Shown: positions 1-5,651 of the stretch, piece by piece
How the letters are laid out: every line of letters starts with the position of its first letter
How positions within the stretch are numbered: position 1 is the stretch's first letter
Assembly (NCBI GenBank): GCA_015493425.1
Contig: WGDG01000294.1
Span: forward strand, 1-5,651
Reading direction: 5' to 3'
From: Sulfurovum sp.
Lineage (GTDB): Bacteria; Campylobacterota; Campylobacteria; Campylobacterales; Sulfurovaceae
DNA length: 5,651 nucleotides
Notes under the pieces: model-generated
Told to the model about the DNA's origin: nothing
What the model saw: the letters and a program-made list of their open reading frames with translations, nothing else
Databases searched by the model: none
Made by a program: the position numbers and the translations under genes

Positions 1-251
1 GCGATCCGCTCTTTGACACCCGTGACCGTTTCAATTCGGGTTCGGGGTGGCTGAGTTTCTACAAATCCATCAAAGGTGCCGTCATCGAAAAAGAGGACAA
101 CAGCTACGGCATGCACCGTGTGGAGATCGTTGCACGTAAAAGCGGTGCACACCTGGGACACGTCTTCAACGATGCCCCGGGCGGCAAACGGCGCTACTGC
201 ATCAACGCGACTGTTTTGGAGTTTGTACCAAGAGAGAAGATAAAAAAATAA
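1..251 (+). CDS. msrB: Peptide-methionine (R)-S-oxide reductase domain, metal-free type, C-terminal part (probable MsrA-MsrB fusion or MsrB)
   Basis: This is the 3' end of a gene cut by the left edge. The reading frame starts at base 3 and ends at TAA 249-251, giving 82 visible residues. Family marks are PLF at the start, NSGSGWLSF (visible residues 11-19), GAHLGHVF (48-55) and RYCIN (64-68), whose Cys66 is the catalytic nucleophile. MsrB reduces the R epimer of methionine sulfoxide in proteins. The second zinc CxxC of classical MsrB, just before the HLGHVF motif, is replaced by ARKS, so this is a metal-free MsrB. That variant is usual in MsrA-MsrB fusions, and the opening residues also resemble those fusions. 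The resolving Cys (SGCGW in E. coli) is Ser here, and the usual Pro of GWPSF is Leu. Whether an MsrA domain precedes it, and whether it is exported, cannot be seen. The MsrB call is firm; the fusion is inferred. Confidence 0.93.
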   Translation, partial: DPLFDTRDRFNSGSGWLSFYKSIKGAVIEKEDNSYGMHRVEIVARKSGAHLGHVFNDAPGGKRRYCINATVLEFVPREKIKK

Positions 252-275
252 TGCAGCCCAAACTGAAGATTTTGT

Positions 276-303
276 TTGACAAATATGCGGAGTATGCTAT
301 AGT
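276..303 (+). promoter_or_regulatory. Sigma70-like promoter with extended -10 for the second msrB
   Basis: A perfect -35 hexamer TTGACA (276-281) is followed by a 16-bp spacer and TATAGT (298-303). TG sits one base before the -10 (295-296), giving an extended -10. The predicted start of transcription is near 310, which leaves a leader of only about 15 nt before ATG 325. The zinc-type msrB can therefore be transcribed independently of the upstream msr gene. This was found by eye and has not been tested experimentally. Confidence 0.72.
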
Positions 304-313
304 AACGGCAAAA

Positions 314-318
314 AAGGA
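314..318 (+). promoter_or_regulatory. Ribosome binding site that sets the msrB start
   Basis: AAGGA ends 6 nt before ATG 325. An in-frame TTG at 319 would abut this site directly with no spacing, so ATG 325 is the supported start. Confidence 0.7.
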
Positions 319-324
319 TTGAAC

Positions 325-699
325 ATGGCTTACAACACACTGACCCCAGAAGAGGAGTATGTCATCCTCCACAAAGGTACCGAGCGTGCCTTTACCGGAA
401 AGTTCTGGGACCACCACGAAAACGGCACCTACGTCTGCCGCCAGTGTAATGCACCGCTCTTTCCCTCAAGTGCCAAATTTGACAGCGGCACGGGATGGCC
501 AAGCTTCGATGATGCATTTCCCGGAGCGGTAAAAGAGGTTCCCGATGCAGACGGCAGACGCATAGAGATTGTCTGTGCCAACTGTGGCGGTCATCTTGGG
601 CATGTCTTCAAGGGAGAGGGCTTTACCCCCAAACAGACACGTCACTGCGTCAACTCAGTCTCTTTGGATTTTGTGCCTGAAAATAACGAGCACCTTTAA
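325..699 (+). CDS. msrB: Peptide-methionine (R)-S-oxide reductase MsrB, zinc-binding type
   Basis: A complete 124-residue single-domain MsrB, close to the usual length of about 130-150. It reduces methionine-R-sulfoxide in proteins with thioredoxin-type reductants. With no signal peptide it should act in the cytoplasm. The structural zinc is held by two CxxC pairs, Cys38/Cys41 and Cys84/Cys87. The core motifs are SGTGWPSF (54-61), GGHLGHVF (88-95) and RHCVN (106-110), with catalytic Cys108. The resolving Cys found in E. coli MsrB (SGCGW) is Thr56, so this is a one-Cys type that probably relies on direct reduction by an external thiol partner or on another Cys. It follows another MsrB-domain gene on the same strand by 73 bp but has its own promoter. 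Its stop codon overlaps the convergent ATPase gene by 4 nt, with no terminator hairpin between them. The start is ATG 325, chosen over TTG 319 on ribosome-binding-site spacing. Confidence 0.96.
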   Translation: MAYNTLTPEEEYVILHKGTERAFTGKFWDHHENGTYVCRQCNAPLFPSSAKFDSGTGWPSFDDAFPGAVKEVPDADGRRIEIVCANCGGHLGHVFKGEGFTPKQTRHCVNSVSLDFVPENNEHL

Positions 700-1916
700 A
701 AAAACAAACTTAACGGAACGGCAAATCGCTTGTGGTTCCCATCACAAAAAGGTACGATATCGCTTCCGGCATACAAAACGATACCGACTACCCTTTTGTC
801 AGACTTTTTCTGAAAGTCTTCAATATGCTTGAATGCCTCCTTTTTAATACTTAGAGAAGATTTGACCTCTATAGCAAATATGGCATCAGATTTTTCTATG
901 ATGAAATCGATCTCTTTTTTGTCATTGGTACGGTAGTGGTACATAGAAGGTTGTGTTTGAGAATATCCTATGTGCTTGGCAAGTTCGGAATAGACAAACG
1001 TTTCGATAATATCTCCTTTATGTTTGCTTTGCATCAAGTCGTCAACTGAGGCAATTCCCAAAAGATGACAAAAAAGTCCACTGTCGGTCATAAAGAGTTT
1101 AGGAGACTTTATAAAACGTTTGGAAATGTTGGAGACATAAGGCTTAAGCAGTGCAATCTGGTAGATCATCTCCAGCATACTCAGATAGTTGCTTGCTGTA
1201 GCCTCCGAAAGGTTTGCCTCATTTGCCAAATCTGATTTATTTACCAAACCGCACGACCTTGGTGCGATGATATTGTAAAAACGTATAAATGCTGAGATAT
1301 CTCTAAGCTCTCCAACATCCCGTATGTCTCTTTCTACATAGGTACTGATGTAGGCATTAAACCACAGGGATCTGCCTCTTGGTGTATCTATTTTAAGTAT
1401 CTCAGGATAGCCACCCTTCAGTACCGCTTCCAGCAGTTCTGTCACAGACTTTTTATCACAACGTAATCCTTCTACACCTTCTGTGAACAAAATATCAATG
1501 ATATTCTCCGCCGGCTTATGGTGTATCTCTTTTTGTGAGAGCGGATACATTGGTATTTCTATGATTCTCCCGGCGAGCGTCTCTTTGGCTTTTTTCATAT
1601 CAAGTACATTGGCAGATCCAGTAAGCAAAAAATTTCCATTGACTCTATGGTTATCAATATCAAGTTTAATACCATCGAGTACTTCAGGTACTTTTTGTAT
1701 CTCATCTATGGTAACCGGTTTGGGGAGTGAAGCGATATAGCCTTGAGGGTCATTCTTGGCAGCTTCCCTTTGTGTCAAATCGTCAAATACTCTGTACTCT
1801 CTTTTCAAAGAGAGGCATAGCGTAGATTTCCCTATCTGTCTTGCACCGGTCAGTAATACAGCCGGTGAGATATGGAGTGCTTCCTGTAAAATACTCTCTA
1901 CAGATCGTTTAAACAT
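696..1916 (-). CDS. AAA-family ATP-binding protein, AAA_14 plus DUF4143 type
   Basis: A complete 406-residue protein of the widespread bacterial and archaeal AAA_14/DUF4143 family, whose cellular role is not established. Visible parts, in order: Walker A GARQIGKST (24-32); Walker B with IDEIQ (70-74); a sensor-like LLTGSAN (97-103); LAGR (114-117), a likely conserved arginine; a probable winged-helix segment (about 226-262); and a C-terminal DUF4143 region. That region carries EID (335-337), then EVK (350-352), the D...ExK pattern of a PD-(D/E)xK nuclease-like fold. There is no signal peptide or membrane segment, so it is cytoplasmic. ATP binding is well supported; nuclease activity is only suggested by pattern. 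The gene is clearly AT-richer than its neighbours (about 40% GC in sampled lines against about 50%) and unrelated to the flanking redox genes, which suggests acquisition. A weak AAGG lies 7 nt before ATG. Its promoter overlaps repeated palindromes, so it is probably regulated, perhaps by itself. Confidence 0.9.
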   Translation of the reverse strand: MFKRSVESILQEALHISPAVLLTGARQIGKSTLCLSLKREYRVFDDLTQREAAKNDPQGYIASLPKPVTIDEIQKVPEVLDGIKLDIDNHRVNGNFLLTGSANVLDMKKAKETLAGRIIEIPMYPLSQKEIHHKPAENIIDILFTEGVEGLRCDKKSVTELLEAVLKGGYPEILKIDTPRGRSLWFNAYISTYVERDIRDVGELRDISAFIRFYNIIAPRSCGLVNKSDLANEANLSEATASNYLSMLEMIYQIALLKPYVSNISKRFIKSPKLFMTDSGLFCHLLGIASVDDLMQSKHKGDIIETFVYSELAKHIGYSQTQPSMYHYRTNDKKEIDFIIEKSDAIFAIEVKSSLSIKKEAFKHIEDFQKKSDKRVVGIVLYAGSDIVPFCDGNHKRFAVPLSLFF

Positions 1917-1925
1917 ATAAGAACC

Positions 1926-1973
1926 TTACATATGTAATTTACATAAGTATAGCTTTATTTTTTACAAATGTAA
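1926..1973. promoter_or_regulatory. Operator cluster: three TTACA-NN-TGTAA-like palindromes
   Basis: Three 12-bp sites fit one pattern. TTACATATGTAA (1926-1937) is a perfect palindrome. TTACATAAGTAT (1939-1950) matches it at 10 of 12 positions. TTACAAATGTAA (1962-1973) matches at 11 of 12 and keeps both 5-bp arms intact. Relative to the ATPase promoter on the minus strand, one overlaps the -35, one overlaps the -10, and one lies just after the predicted transcription start. This is classic repressor-site placement. The binding protein is unknown; the ATPase itself, with its probable winged helix, is one candidate. Confidence 0.6.
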
Positions 1974-1974
1974 A
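1946..1974 (-). promoter_or_regulatory. Sigma70-like promoter of the DUF4143 ATPase gene
   Basis: Reading on the minus strand, TTTACA (1974-1969, 5 of 6 to consensus) is separated by exactly 17 bp from TATACT (1951-1946, 5 of 6). The expected transcription start is near 1939, giving a leader of about 23 nt before the ATG at 1916. The element lies within the palindrome cluster. Confidence 0.68.
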
Positions 1975-2015
1975 GATATTGATTATGAAGTAAATAAGCA
2001 TATTGGCAAATGCAG

Positions 2016-2037
2016 GTGCACACGCATCAGCGTGCAC
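2016..2037 (-). terminator. Hairpin around the dsbD stop codon, weak terminator candidate
   Basis: GTGCAC-A-CGC (2016-2025) pairs with GCGTGCAC (2030-2037), with one bulged base and a 4-nt loop. In the dsbD mRNA the stop codon lies in that loop. No T-run follows on the minus strand, so it is not a canonical intrinsic terminator. It could act as a 3'-end stabiliser, a Rho-assisted site, or nothing. Read-through from dsbD into the ATPase gene remains possible. Confidence 0.35.
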
Positions 2038-3817
2038 TCTCCTCATCAACCCTTTTCAGGTGGTCGGCAAACTCCTGCGGTTTGACAAATCCTGTCAGAC
2101 TCTTTTCAGGCATGAACTTTCCGTTTTTGTCAAAAAAGATGATATTGGGAGTACCGAAAAGTTCATACTTTTTCAACAGTGCCTTCTCTGCATCAGTATT
2201 GTCAGTCACATCAACTTTGATAAATTTAAACTTCTTGAGCTGCTCCTTGACCTTAGGGTTGGGAAAGGTAATCTCTTCAAGCTCTTTACATGCCGTACAG
2301 CTCTCTTTGCCAAAATCTACCACCACCGGTTTGTCTGAAGCAGCCACCTCTTTGAGCAGACGTGCGATACTGTAGCCTCTGTGGCTGCTCTTTTCATCAT
2401 CTGTCGTAACAGCGACACTTTTGGGTGCGGTAAACCGTTCAAAGGGTCTCAGCATCGAGTTCGCACCGCTCAGTGCCCCTACAAACAGAGAAGCTCCATA
2501 GAGCATTAGCACAACAGCAAAAAGCTGTACAAGCTTTTTCGCTCCGGGCTTTTTGTCACTGTCGTCAAACACACCCATATAGAGTGCCGATCCCATAAAG
2601 AGCAGTGACCAGAGTATTAGTGTAATACCGTCCGGCAGTACGCGTCCCAGCATAAAGATGGCAAGACCCAGCATCATCACACCGAAGACCTGAGAGACCA
2701 CACTCATCCAACCGCCCGGTTTTGGCATGAATTTCCCGGCACCGATACCTACAAGCAGCAGCGGCATGCCCATTCCGATGCTCATCACAAAGAGTGCCAC
2801 ACCGCCAAGCAGTGCATCACCGGTATGGGAGATGAAAAGCACCGCACCGCCAAGCGGCGGTGCTACGCAGGGGCCGACAATAAGTGCGGAAAGCACACCC
2901 ATAACAGCCGTACCGATAAAACCGCCCTTCTGTCCCGCCTCGTCACTCGCACGGCTGAGTCTGCTCTGCCACGATGCAGGCAGGCCTATTTCGTAGTAGC
3001 CAAAGAGAGAAAAGGCAAGGGCAACAAACATCGCAGCAAACGCGGTCAGTACCCACGGGTTCTGCATGGCTGTCTGAATATCGGCTCCTACCAGTCCGGC
3101 AACTACACCGACAACTGTGTAGGTTAGCGCCATCGCAACAACATAAACAAGAGAGGTGAAAAAAGCCTTGGCAACACTGGGCTTTCCACTCCCTGACTGT
3201 GATACGATAATAGAGGAGAGAATAGGGATCATTGGAAAAATACACGGAGTAAGTGCAAGCAGCAGTCCAAATATAAAAAAGAGCAGTACAATAAAAAAAG
3301 AATTTTCACTGCCAAGCACATCGGCAATTTTGGCGGTATTGCCTTCATGTGTCAGTGAACTGATCTTTTCAAAGACGCCTGCTGCTTTGCCTTTGAAGTC
3401 AAAATGTTTTTTGAACGGCTGGTAGCAAATACCTGCATCCGAACACCCTACTACTTCTACTTCAAGGGTATAGTCCCCTTTTACTTTGGATGCAATGTCG
3501 CTCACAGGAATCTTGACCGTCAATCCCTTTTCGTAAACCTGCTCACCGTCGACTTCATGCGCAGGCGGCAGGTTGGGATTCAGTGCGACTGTTTTCGGCT
3601 TGACGATACGAAACTTTAAATCATTCCTGTAAATATGAATCTTGTCGGCCAGCCTGATCTGCGTTTCAATCACATCACCCTTTTGTACGGCTGTGATTTT
3701 AAAGGCATCTTCGGGGTCTAAGAATTTCTGTTTTTTCAGTGCGCTGCTGAATCCCCCATAAGAAAATACGCTAAAGAAGAGGAGTGTTGCAAGAAGTTGC
3801 TTGAACAGTTTTGTCAT
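2027..3817 (-). CDS. dsbD: Thiol:disulfide interchange protein DsbD
   Basis: A complete 596-residue inner-membrane electron transporter, close to the usual length. It passes reducing power from cytoplasmic thioredoxin to periplasmic partners such as DsbC-like isomerases, cytochrome c maturation thioredoxins and, in some bacteria, exported Msr proteins. A signal peptide spans about residues 1-26 (basic start, hydrophobic core, SSA before the likely cut). The periplasmic alpha domain holds Cys125 and Cys131 in a GCSDAGICY motif. The membrane beta domain, about eight helices (about 172-450), has Cys192 in LTPCIFPM and Cys317 in VGPCVAPP. The C-terminal thioredoxin-like gamma domain has Cys507 and Cys510 in SCTACKE and a cis-proline at GTP557. 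All six redox cysteines are present, so the protein should be functional. It is divergent from the DUF255 gene (114 bp). The ATPase gene lies 110 bp downstream on the same strand. The ribosome binding site is a weak GAGAG just before ATG. Confidence 0.97.
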   Translation of the reverse strand: MTKLFKQLLATLLFFSVFSYGGFSSALKKQKFLDPEDAFKITAVQKGDVIETQIRLADKIHIYRNDLKFRIVKPKTVALNPNLPPAHEVDGEQVYEKGLTVKIPVSDIASKVKGDYTLEVEVVGCSDAGICYQPFKKHFDFKGKAAGVFEKISSLTHEGNTAKIADVLGSENSFFIVLLFFIFGLLLALTPCIFPMIPILSSIIVSQSGSGKPSVAKAFFTSLVYVVAMALTYTVVGVVAGLVGADIQTAMQNPWVLTAFAAMFVALAFSLFGYYEIGLPASWQSRLSRASDEAGQKGGFIGTAVMGVLSALIVGPCVAPPLGGAVLFISHTGDALLGGVALFVMSIGMGMPLLLVGIGAGKFMPKPGGWMSVVSQVFGVMMLGLAIFMLGRVLPDGITLILWSLLFMGSALYMGVFDDSDKKPGAKKLVQLFAVVLMLYGASLFVGALSGANSMLRPFERFTAPKSVAVTTDDEKSSHRGYSIARLLKEVAASDKPVVVDFGKESCTACKELEEITFPNPKVKEQLKKFKFIKVDVTDNTDAEKALLKKYELFGTPNIIFFDKNGKFMPEKSLTGFVKPQEFADHLKRVDEESAR

Positions 3818-3847
3818 TGTTACTCTCTGTCAATAAATTTTTATATA

Positions 3848-3860
3848 AGCATTGTATGCT
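3848..3860. repeat. Short inverted repeat in the divergent promoter region
   Basis: AGCAT (3848-3852), a 3-nt spacer and ATGCT (3856-3860) form a perfect 5-3-5 inverted repeat between the two divergent start codons. It overlaps the best -10-like boxes on both strands. It could be a regulator site. With 5-bp arms, chance is a real alternative. Confidence 0.3.
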
Positions 3861-3917
3861 ACTATCCGTGTAGACGCTGTGTAATCTTAGCAAAAATGCG
3901 TTAACTATTTATTTACA

Positions 3918-3922
3918 TGAGG
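3918..3922 (+). promoter_or_regulatory. Ribosome binding site that sets the DUF255 gene start
   Basis: TGAGG lies 9 nt before ATG 3932. An in-frame ATG at 3917 would overlap this site and add five residues (MRPIT) not expected at the family's N-terminus. ATG 3932 is therefore preferred. Confidence 0.6.
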
Positions 3923-3931
3923 CCAATAACC

Positions 3932-5651
3932 ATGTCCAACCATCTCAAAAACGAACACTCTCCCTATCTTCAACAGCATGCCGACAACCCGGTCGACTGG
4001 TACCCATGGGGAGAAGAGGCTTTCGAAAAGGCGCAAAAAGAGCACAAACCCATCTTTTTGAGTATCGGCTACAGCTCCTGCCACTGGTGTCATGTTATGG
4101 AAAAAGAGTCGTTCCAGAATGAAAAGACTGCCGAAATTCTCAACAGGCACTTTGTCGCCATCAAAGTCGACCGTGAAGAGCGTCCCGACATAGACAAGCA
4201 CTTCCAGGAGGTCTACCAGCTCATGAATGGACGTCCGGGAGGATGGCCTGCATCCATCTTTCTGACTGAGGATCTCAAGCCTTTCTACGCCGCGACCTAC
4301 ATTCCGCCTGAACCCCGCTACGGGATGATGAGCTTTCCCACGCTGCTGGAGGTGATTGCCGACAAGTACAAGAATGAAAGAGGACCACTTGTCGAAGAGG
4401 CGGAAAAAGTGCTCAAACACCTCAACCCTGACAAAGATAAAATACAGGCAACCAAACTCGACAACAGCATCATCGGCCGCTACATCGAACAGGCCGGACA
4501 GCTCTTTGACCGTAGAGAAGGCGGCTTCAACAAAGCTCCCAAGTTCCCACAGGCCTCTACCCTCGACCTGCTGCTTGACCTGCACAAACTTACCGGCAGC
4601 AAAGAGGCGCTTGAAATGGCACGCTTTTCACTGTTGGCAATGGCAAAAGGAGGACTCAGAGACCTTGTCGACGGCGGTTTCTGCCGCTACTCTACTGATG
4701 ACAGCTGGCTGGTTCCGCACTTTGAGAAGATGACCTACGACAATGCCCACCTGAGCAGCGTCTACCTTAAAGCCTACCATGTCACAGGTGATGACTTCTT
4801 CAAAAAGGTCTCATTCGAAACACTCGATTTCATGCTTGAGAAAATGCAGGAAGACAATCTATTCTACTCCGCAAGCGATGCCGACACCGAAGGCGAAGAG
4901 GGGAAATATTTTGTCTATACCTATGAAAAGGCACTCAAGTCCTTTGCCAAAGCGGGCATCCCCAAAAAAGAGCACGAAGCACTTGCTCAAGCACTGCACA
5001 TCACGCCGGAGGGAAACTTCGAAGGCAAGAACATCGTACGCGTCGATTCGCCTGAAAATACCGAAGCGATCCCCTACTACGACGAAGCCGTCGCTGCACT
5101 CAAAAAACGCAGGGAAGAGAAGCGTGTCTACCCCTTCATAGACAAAAAGGTCATCACCTCATGGAACGCGATGATGATCACAGCACTCTTCAAAGCCTCC
5201 AGAGTCAATTCAACATATCTCGAACCGGCCAAAGAGGCGCTGCAGCGGCTGCTTGAGACAATGTACCCCAACGCTCAGCTCTTCCACTCCACACTCATTG
5301 GCAAAAAACCGAAAATCCACGCCTTTTTGGAAGACTACGCCTACTTTGGTGAAGCGCTCATCGAAGCATATGAGAGTACGCTTGACGAAACCCATCTCAT
5401 CGTTGCACAAAAGCTGACAAACGCCGCAATCGAAAAGTTTTACAAGAACGGCATTTGGAAATTCTCACGCGGCGAATTTGAAACCGATGCGGAGATTCAC
5501 GACAGTTCCTACCCCTCTTCACTTGCTACAATGGTTGGGCTGTTGCACTCGGTCTCCTCACTTATCGACCCTGTCTACAAAAAGTTTGTCTTCAAATCGC
5601 TTGAGATACACTCCTACGATGTGATGCGTCAGCCCATTTCCACACCCAAAC
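3932..5651 (+). CDS. Thioredoxin domain-containing protein of the COG1331/DUF255 family (YyaL/SPATA20-like), 3' end missing
   Basis: An open frame of 573 codons runs off the right edge; the family is usually about 600-700 residues, so most of it is present. The N-terminal thioredoxin-like domain (about 1-165) begins with the family signature SPYLQQHADNPVDWYPW (10-26). It has the active-site motif CHWCHVM with Cys50 and Cys53, then DREERPDID (80-88) and GGWPASIFLT (103-112). The rest (about 175 onward) matches the alpha/alpha six-hairpin, glycosidase-like part, with VPHFEKMTYDNA (261-272), DADTEGEEGKYFVY (316-329), TSWNAMMI (409-416) and LEDYAYF (466-472). No signal peptide is seen, so it is probably cytoplasmic. 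The family is conserved from bacteria to humans but its reaction is not settled; a redox or sugar-related role is only inferred from the fold. It is transcribed divergently from dsbD. Start choice rests on the TGAGG site and the match to the family N-terminus. No frameshift was seen. Confidence 0.94.
   Translation, partial: MSNHLKNEHSPYLQQHADNPVDWYPWGEEAFEKAQKEHKPIFLSIGYSSCHWCHVMEKESFQNEKTAEILNRHFVAIKVDREERPDIDKHFQEVYQLMNGRPGGWPASIFLTEDLKPFYAATYIPPEPRYGMMSFPTLLEVIADKYKNERGPLVEEAEKVLKHLNPDKDKIQATKLDNSIIGRYIEQAGQLFDRREGGFNKAPKFPQASTLDLLLDLHKLTGSKEALEMARFSLLAMAKGGLRDLVDGGFCRYSTDDSWLVPHFEKMTYDNAHLSSVYLKAYHVTGDDFFKKVSFETLDFMLEKMQEDNLFYSASDADTEGEEGKYFVYTYEKALKSFAKAGIPKKEHEALAQALHITPEGNFEGKNIVRVDSPENTEAIPYYDEAVAALKKRREEKRVYPFIDKKVITSWNAMMITALFKASRVNSTYLEPAKEALQRLLETMYPNAQLFHSTLIGKKPKIHAFLEDYAYFGEALIEAYESTLDETHLIVAQKLTNAAIEKFYKNGIWKFSRGEFETDAEIHDSSYPSSLATMVGLLHSVSSLIDPVYKKFVFKSLEIHSYDVMRQPISTPK

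Larger units (their letters stand above)
3818..3931. promoter_or_regulatory. Divergent intergenic region between dsbD and the DUF255 gene
   Basis: This 114-bp AT-rich stretch must hold promoters for both directions. For dsbD on the minus strand, TATAAA/TACAAT-like boxes lie about 25-40 bp before the ATG, but no convincing -35 accompanies them. For the plus-strand gene, an extended -10-like TGCTACTAT (3857-3865) is visible, also without a good -35. I cannot fix either promoter. No terminator is expected here and none was seen. Confidence 0.4.

Noticed and set aside
202..417. 71-codon minus-strand open frame
   Set aside because: It is antisense to both msrB reading frames and their promoter, with no recognisable protein features.
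569..832. 87-codon plus-strand open frame over the msrB/ATPase junction
   Set aside because: It is out of frame with msrB and antisense to the ATPase, with no motif and no good ribosome binding site.
1483..1740. 85-codon plus-strand open frame with hydrophobic stretches
   Set aside because: It is antisense to the ATPase region that encodes Walker B and the sensor motif; its hydrophobic look comes from the complementary strand.
1926..1973. Reading the palindromes as transposon or integration-site ends
   Set aside because: The copies are only 13-36 bp apart and sit on promoter elements. No matching copy was seen at the other end of the ATPase gene, so an operator reading fits better.
2003..3619. 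Several plus-strand open frames of 60-120 codons and one minus-strand frame of 100 codons
   Set aside because: All overlap dsbD, whose frame has six conserved redox cysteines and a full domain order. The shadows have no recognisable motifs.
3905..4585. 226-codon minus-strand open frame
   Set aside because: It lies entirely antisense to the DUF255 gene, which has clear family motifs in the plus frame. The antisense protein has no recognisable domain.
4356..5141. Plus-strand open frames of 125 and 120 codons
   Set aside because: They are out-of-frame shadows of the DUF255 coding region, rich in low-complexity Ser/Lys/Arg/Thr, with no family match.

Overview
The window reads as a chromosomal segment of a Gram-negative bacterium with mid-range GC and short intergenic gaps. 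The protein flavour suggests a Campylobacterota member, perhaps Sulfurovum-like. That placement is an impression from sequence style, not a computed result. A full-length DsbD with a signal peptide requires an inner membrane and periplasm, so a Gram-negative host is well supported.

Layout, left to right. Positions 1-251 (+) hold the C-terminal end of a methionine sulfoxide reductase B domain of the metal-free type, probably the tail of an MsrA-MsrB fusion. After a 73-bp gap with its own strong promoter comes a complete zinc-type MsrB (325-699, +). It meets, tail to tail with a 4-nt overlap, a 406-residue AAA/DUF4143 ATPase (696-1916, -). The ATPase gene is visibly AT-richer than its neighbours. 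It has a sigma70-like promoter wrapped in three copies of a TTACA-NN-TGTAA palindrome. Next is a complete dsbD (2027-3817, -). A 114-bp divergent intergenic region separates it from a COG1331/DUF255 thioredoxin-domain protein (3932-5651, +), which runs off the right edge.

All genes except the ATPase share a thiol-redox theme. The MsrB enzymes repair oxidised methionine. DsbD carries reducing equivalents from cytoplasmic thioredoxin across the inner membrane. The DUF255 protein carries a CxxC thioredoxin-like domain on an alpha/alpha-toroid. The DUF4143 ATPase looks like an accessory gene placed in this neighbourhood. Its promoter architecture is the most distinctive non-coding signal here.

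I see no tRNA, rRNA, CRISPR array, transposase or insertion-sequence ends. I found no multi-gene system that looks clearly new. The best leads are the operator cluster in front of the ATPase and the pairing of two mechanistically different MsrB types.
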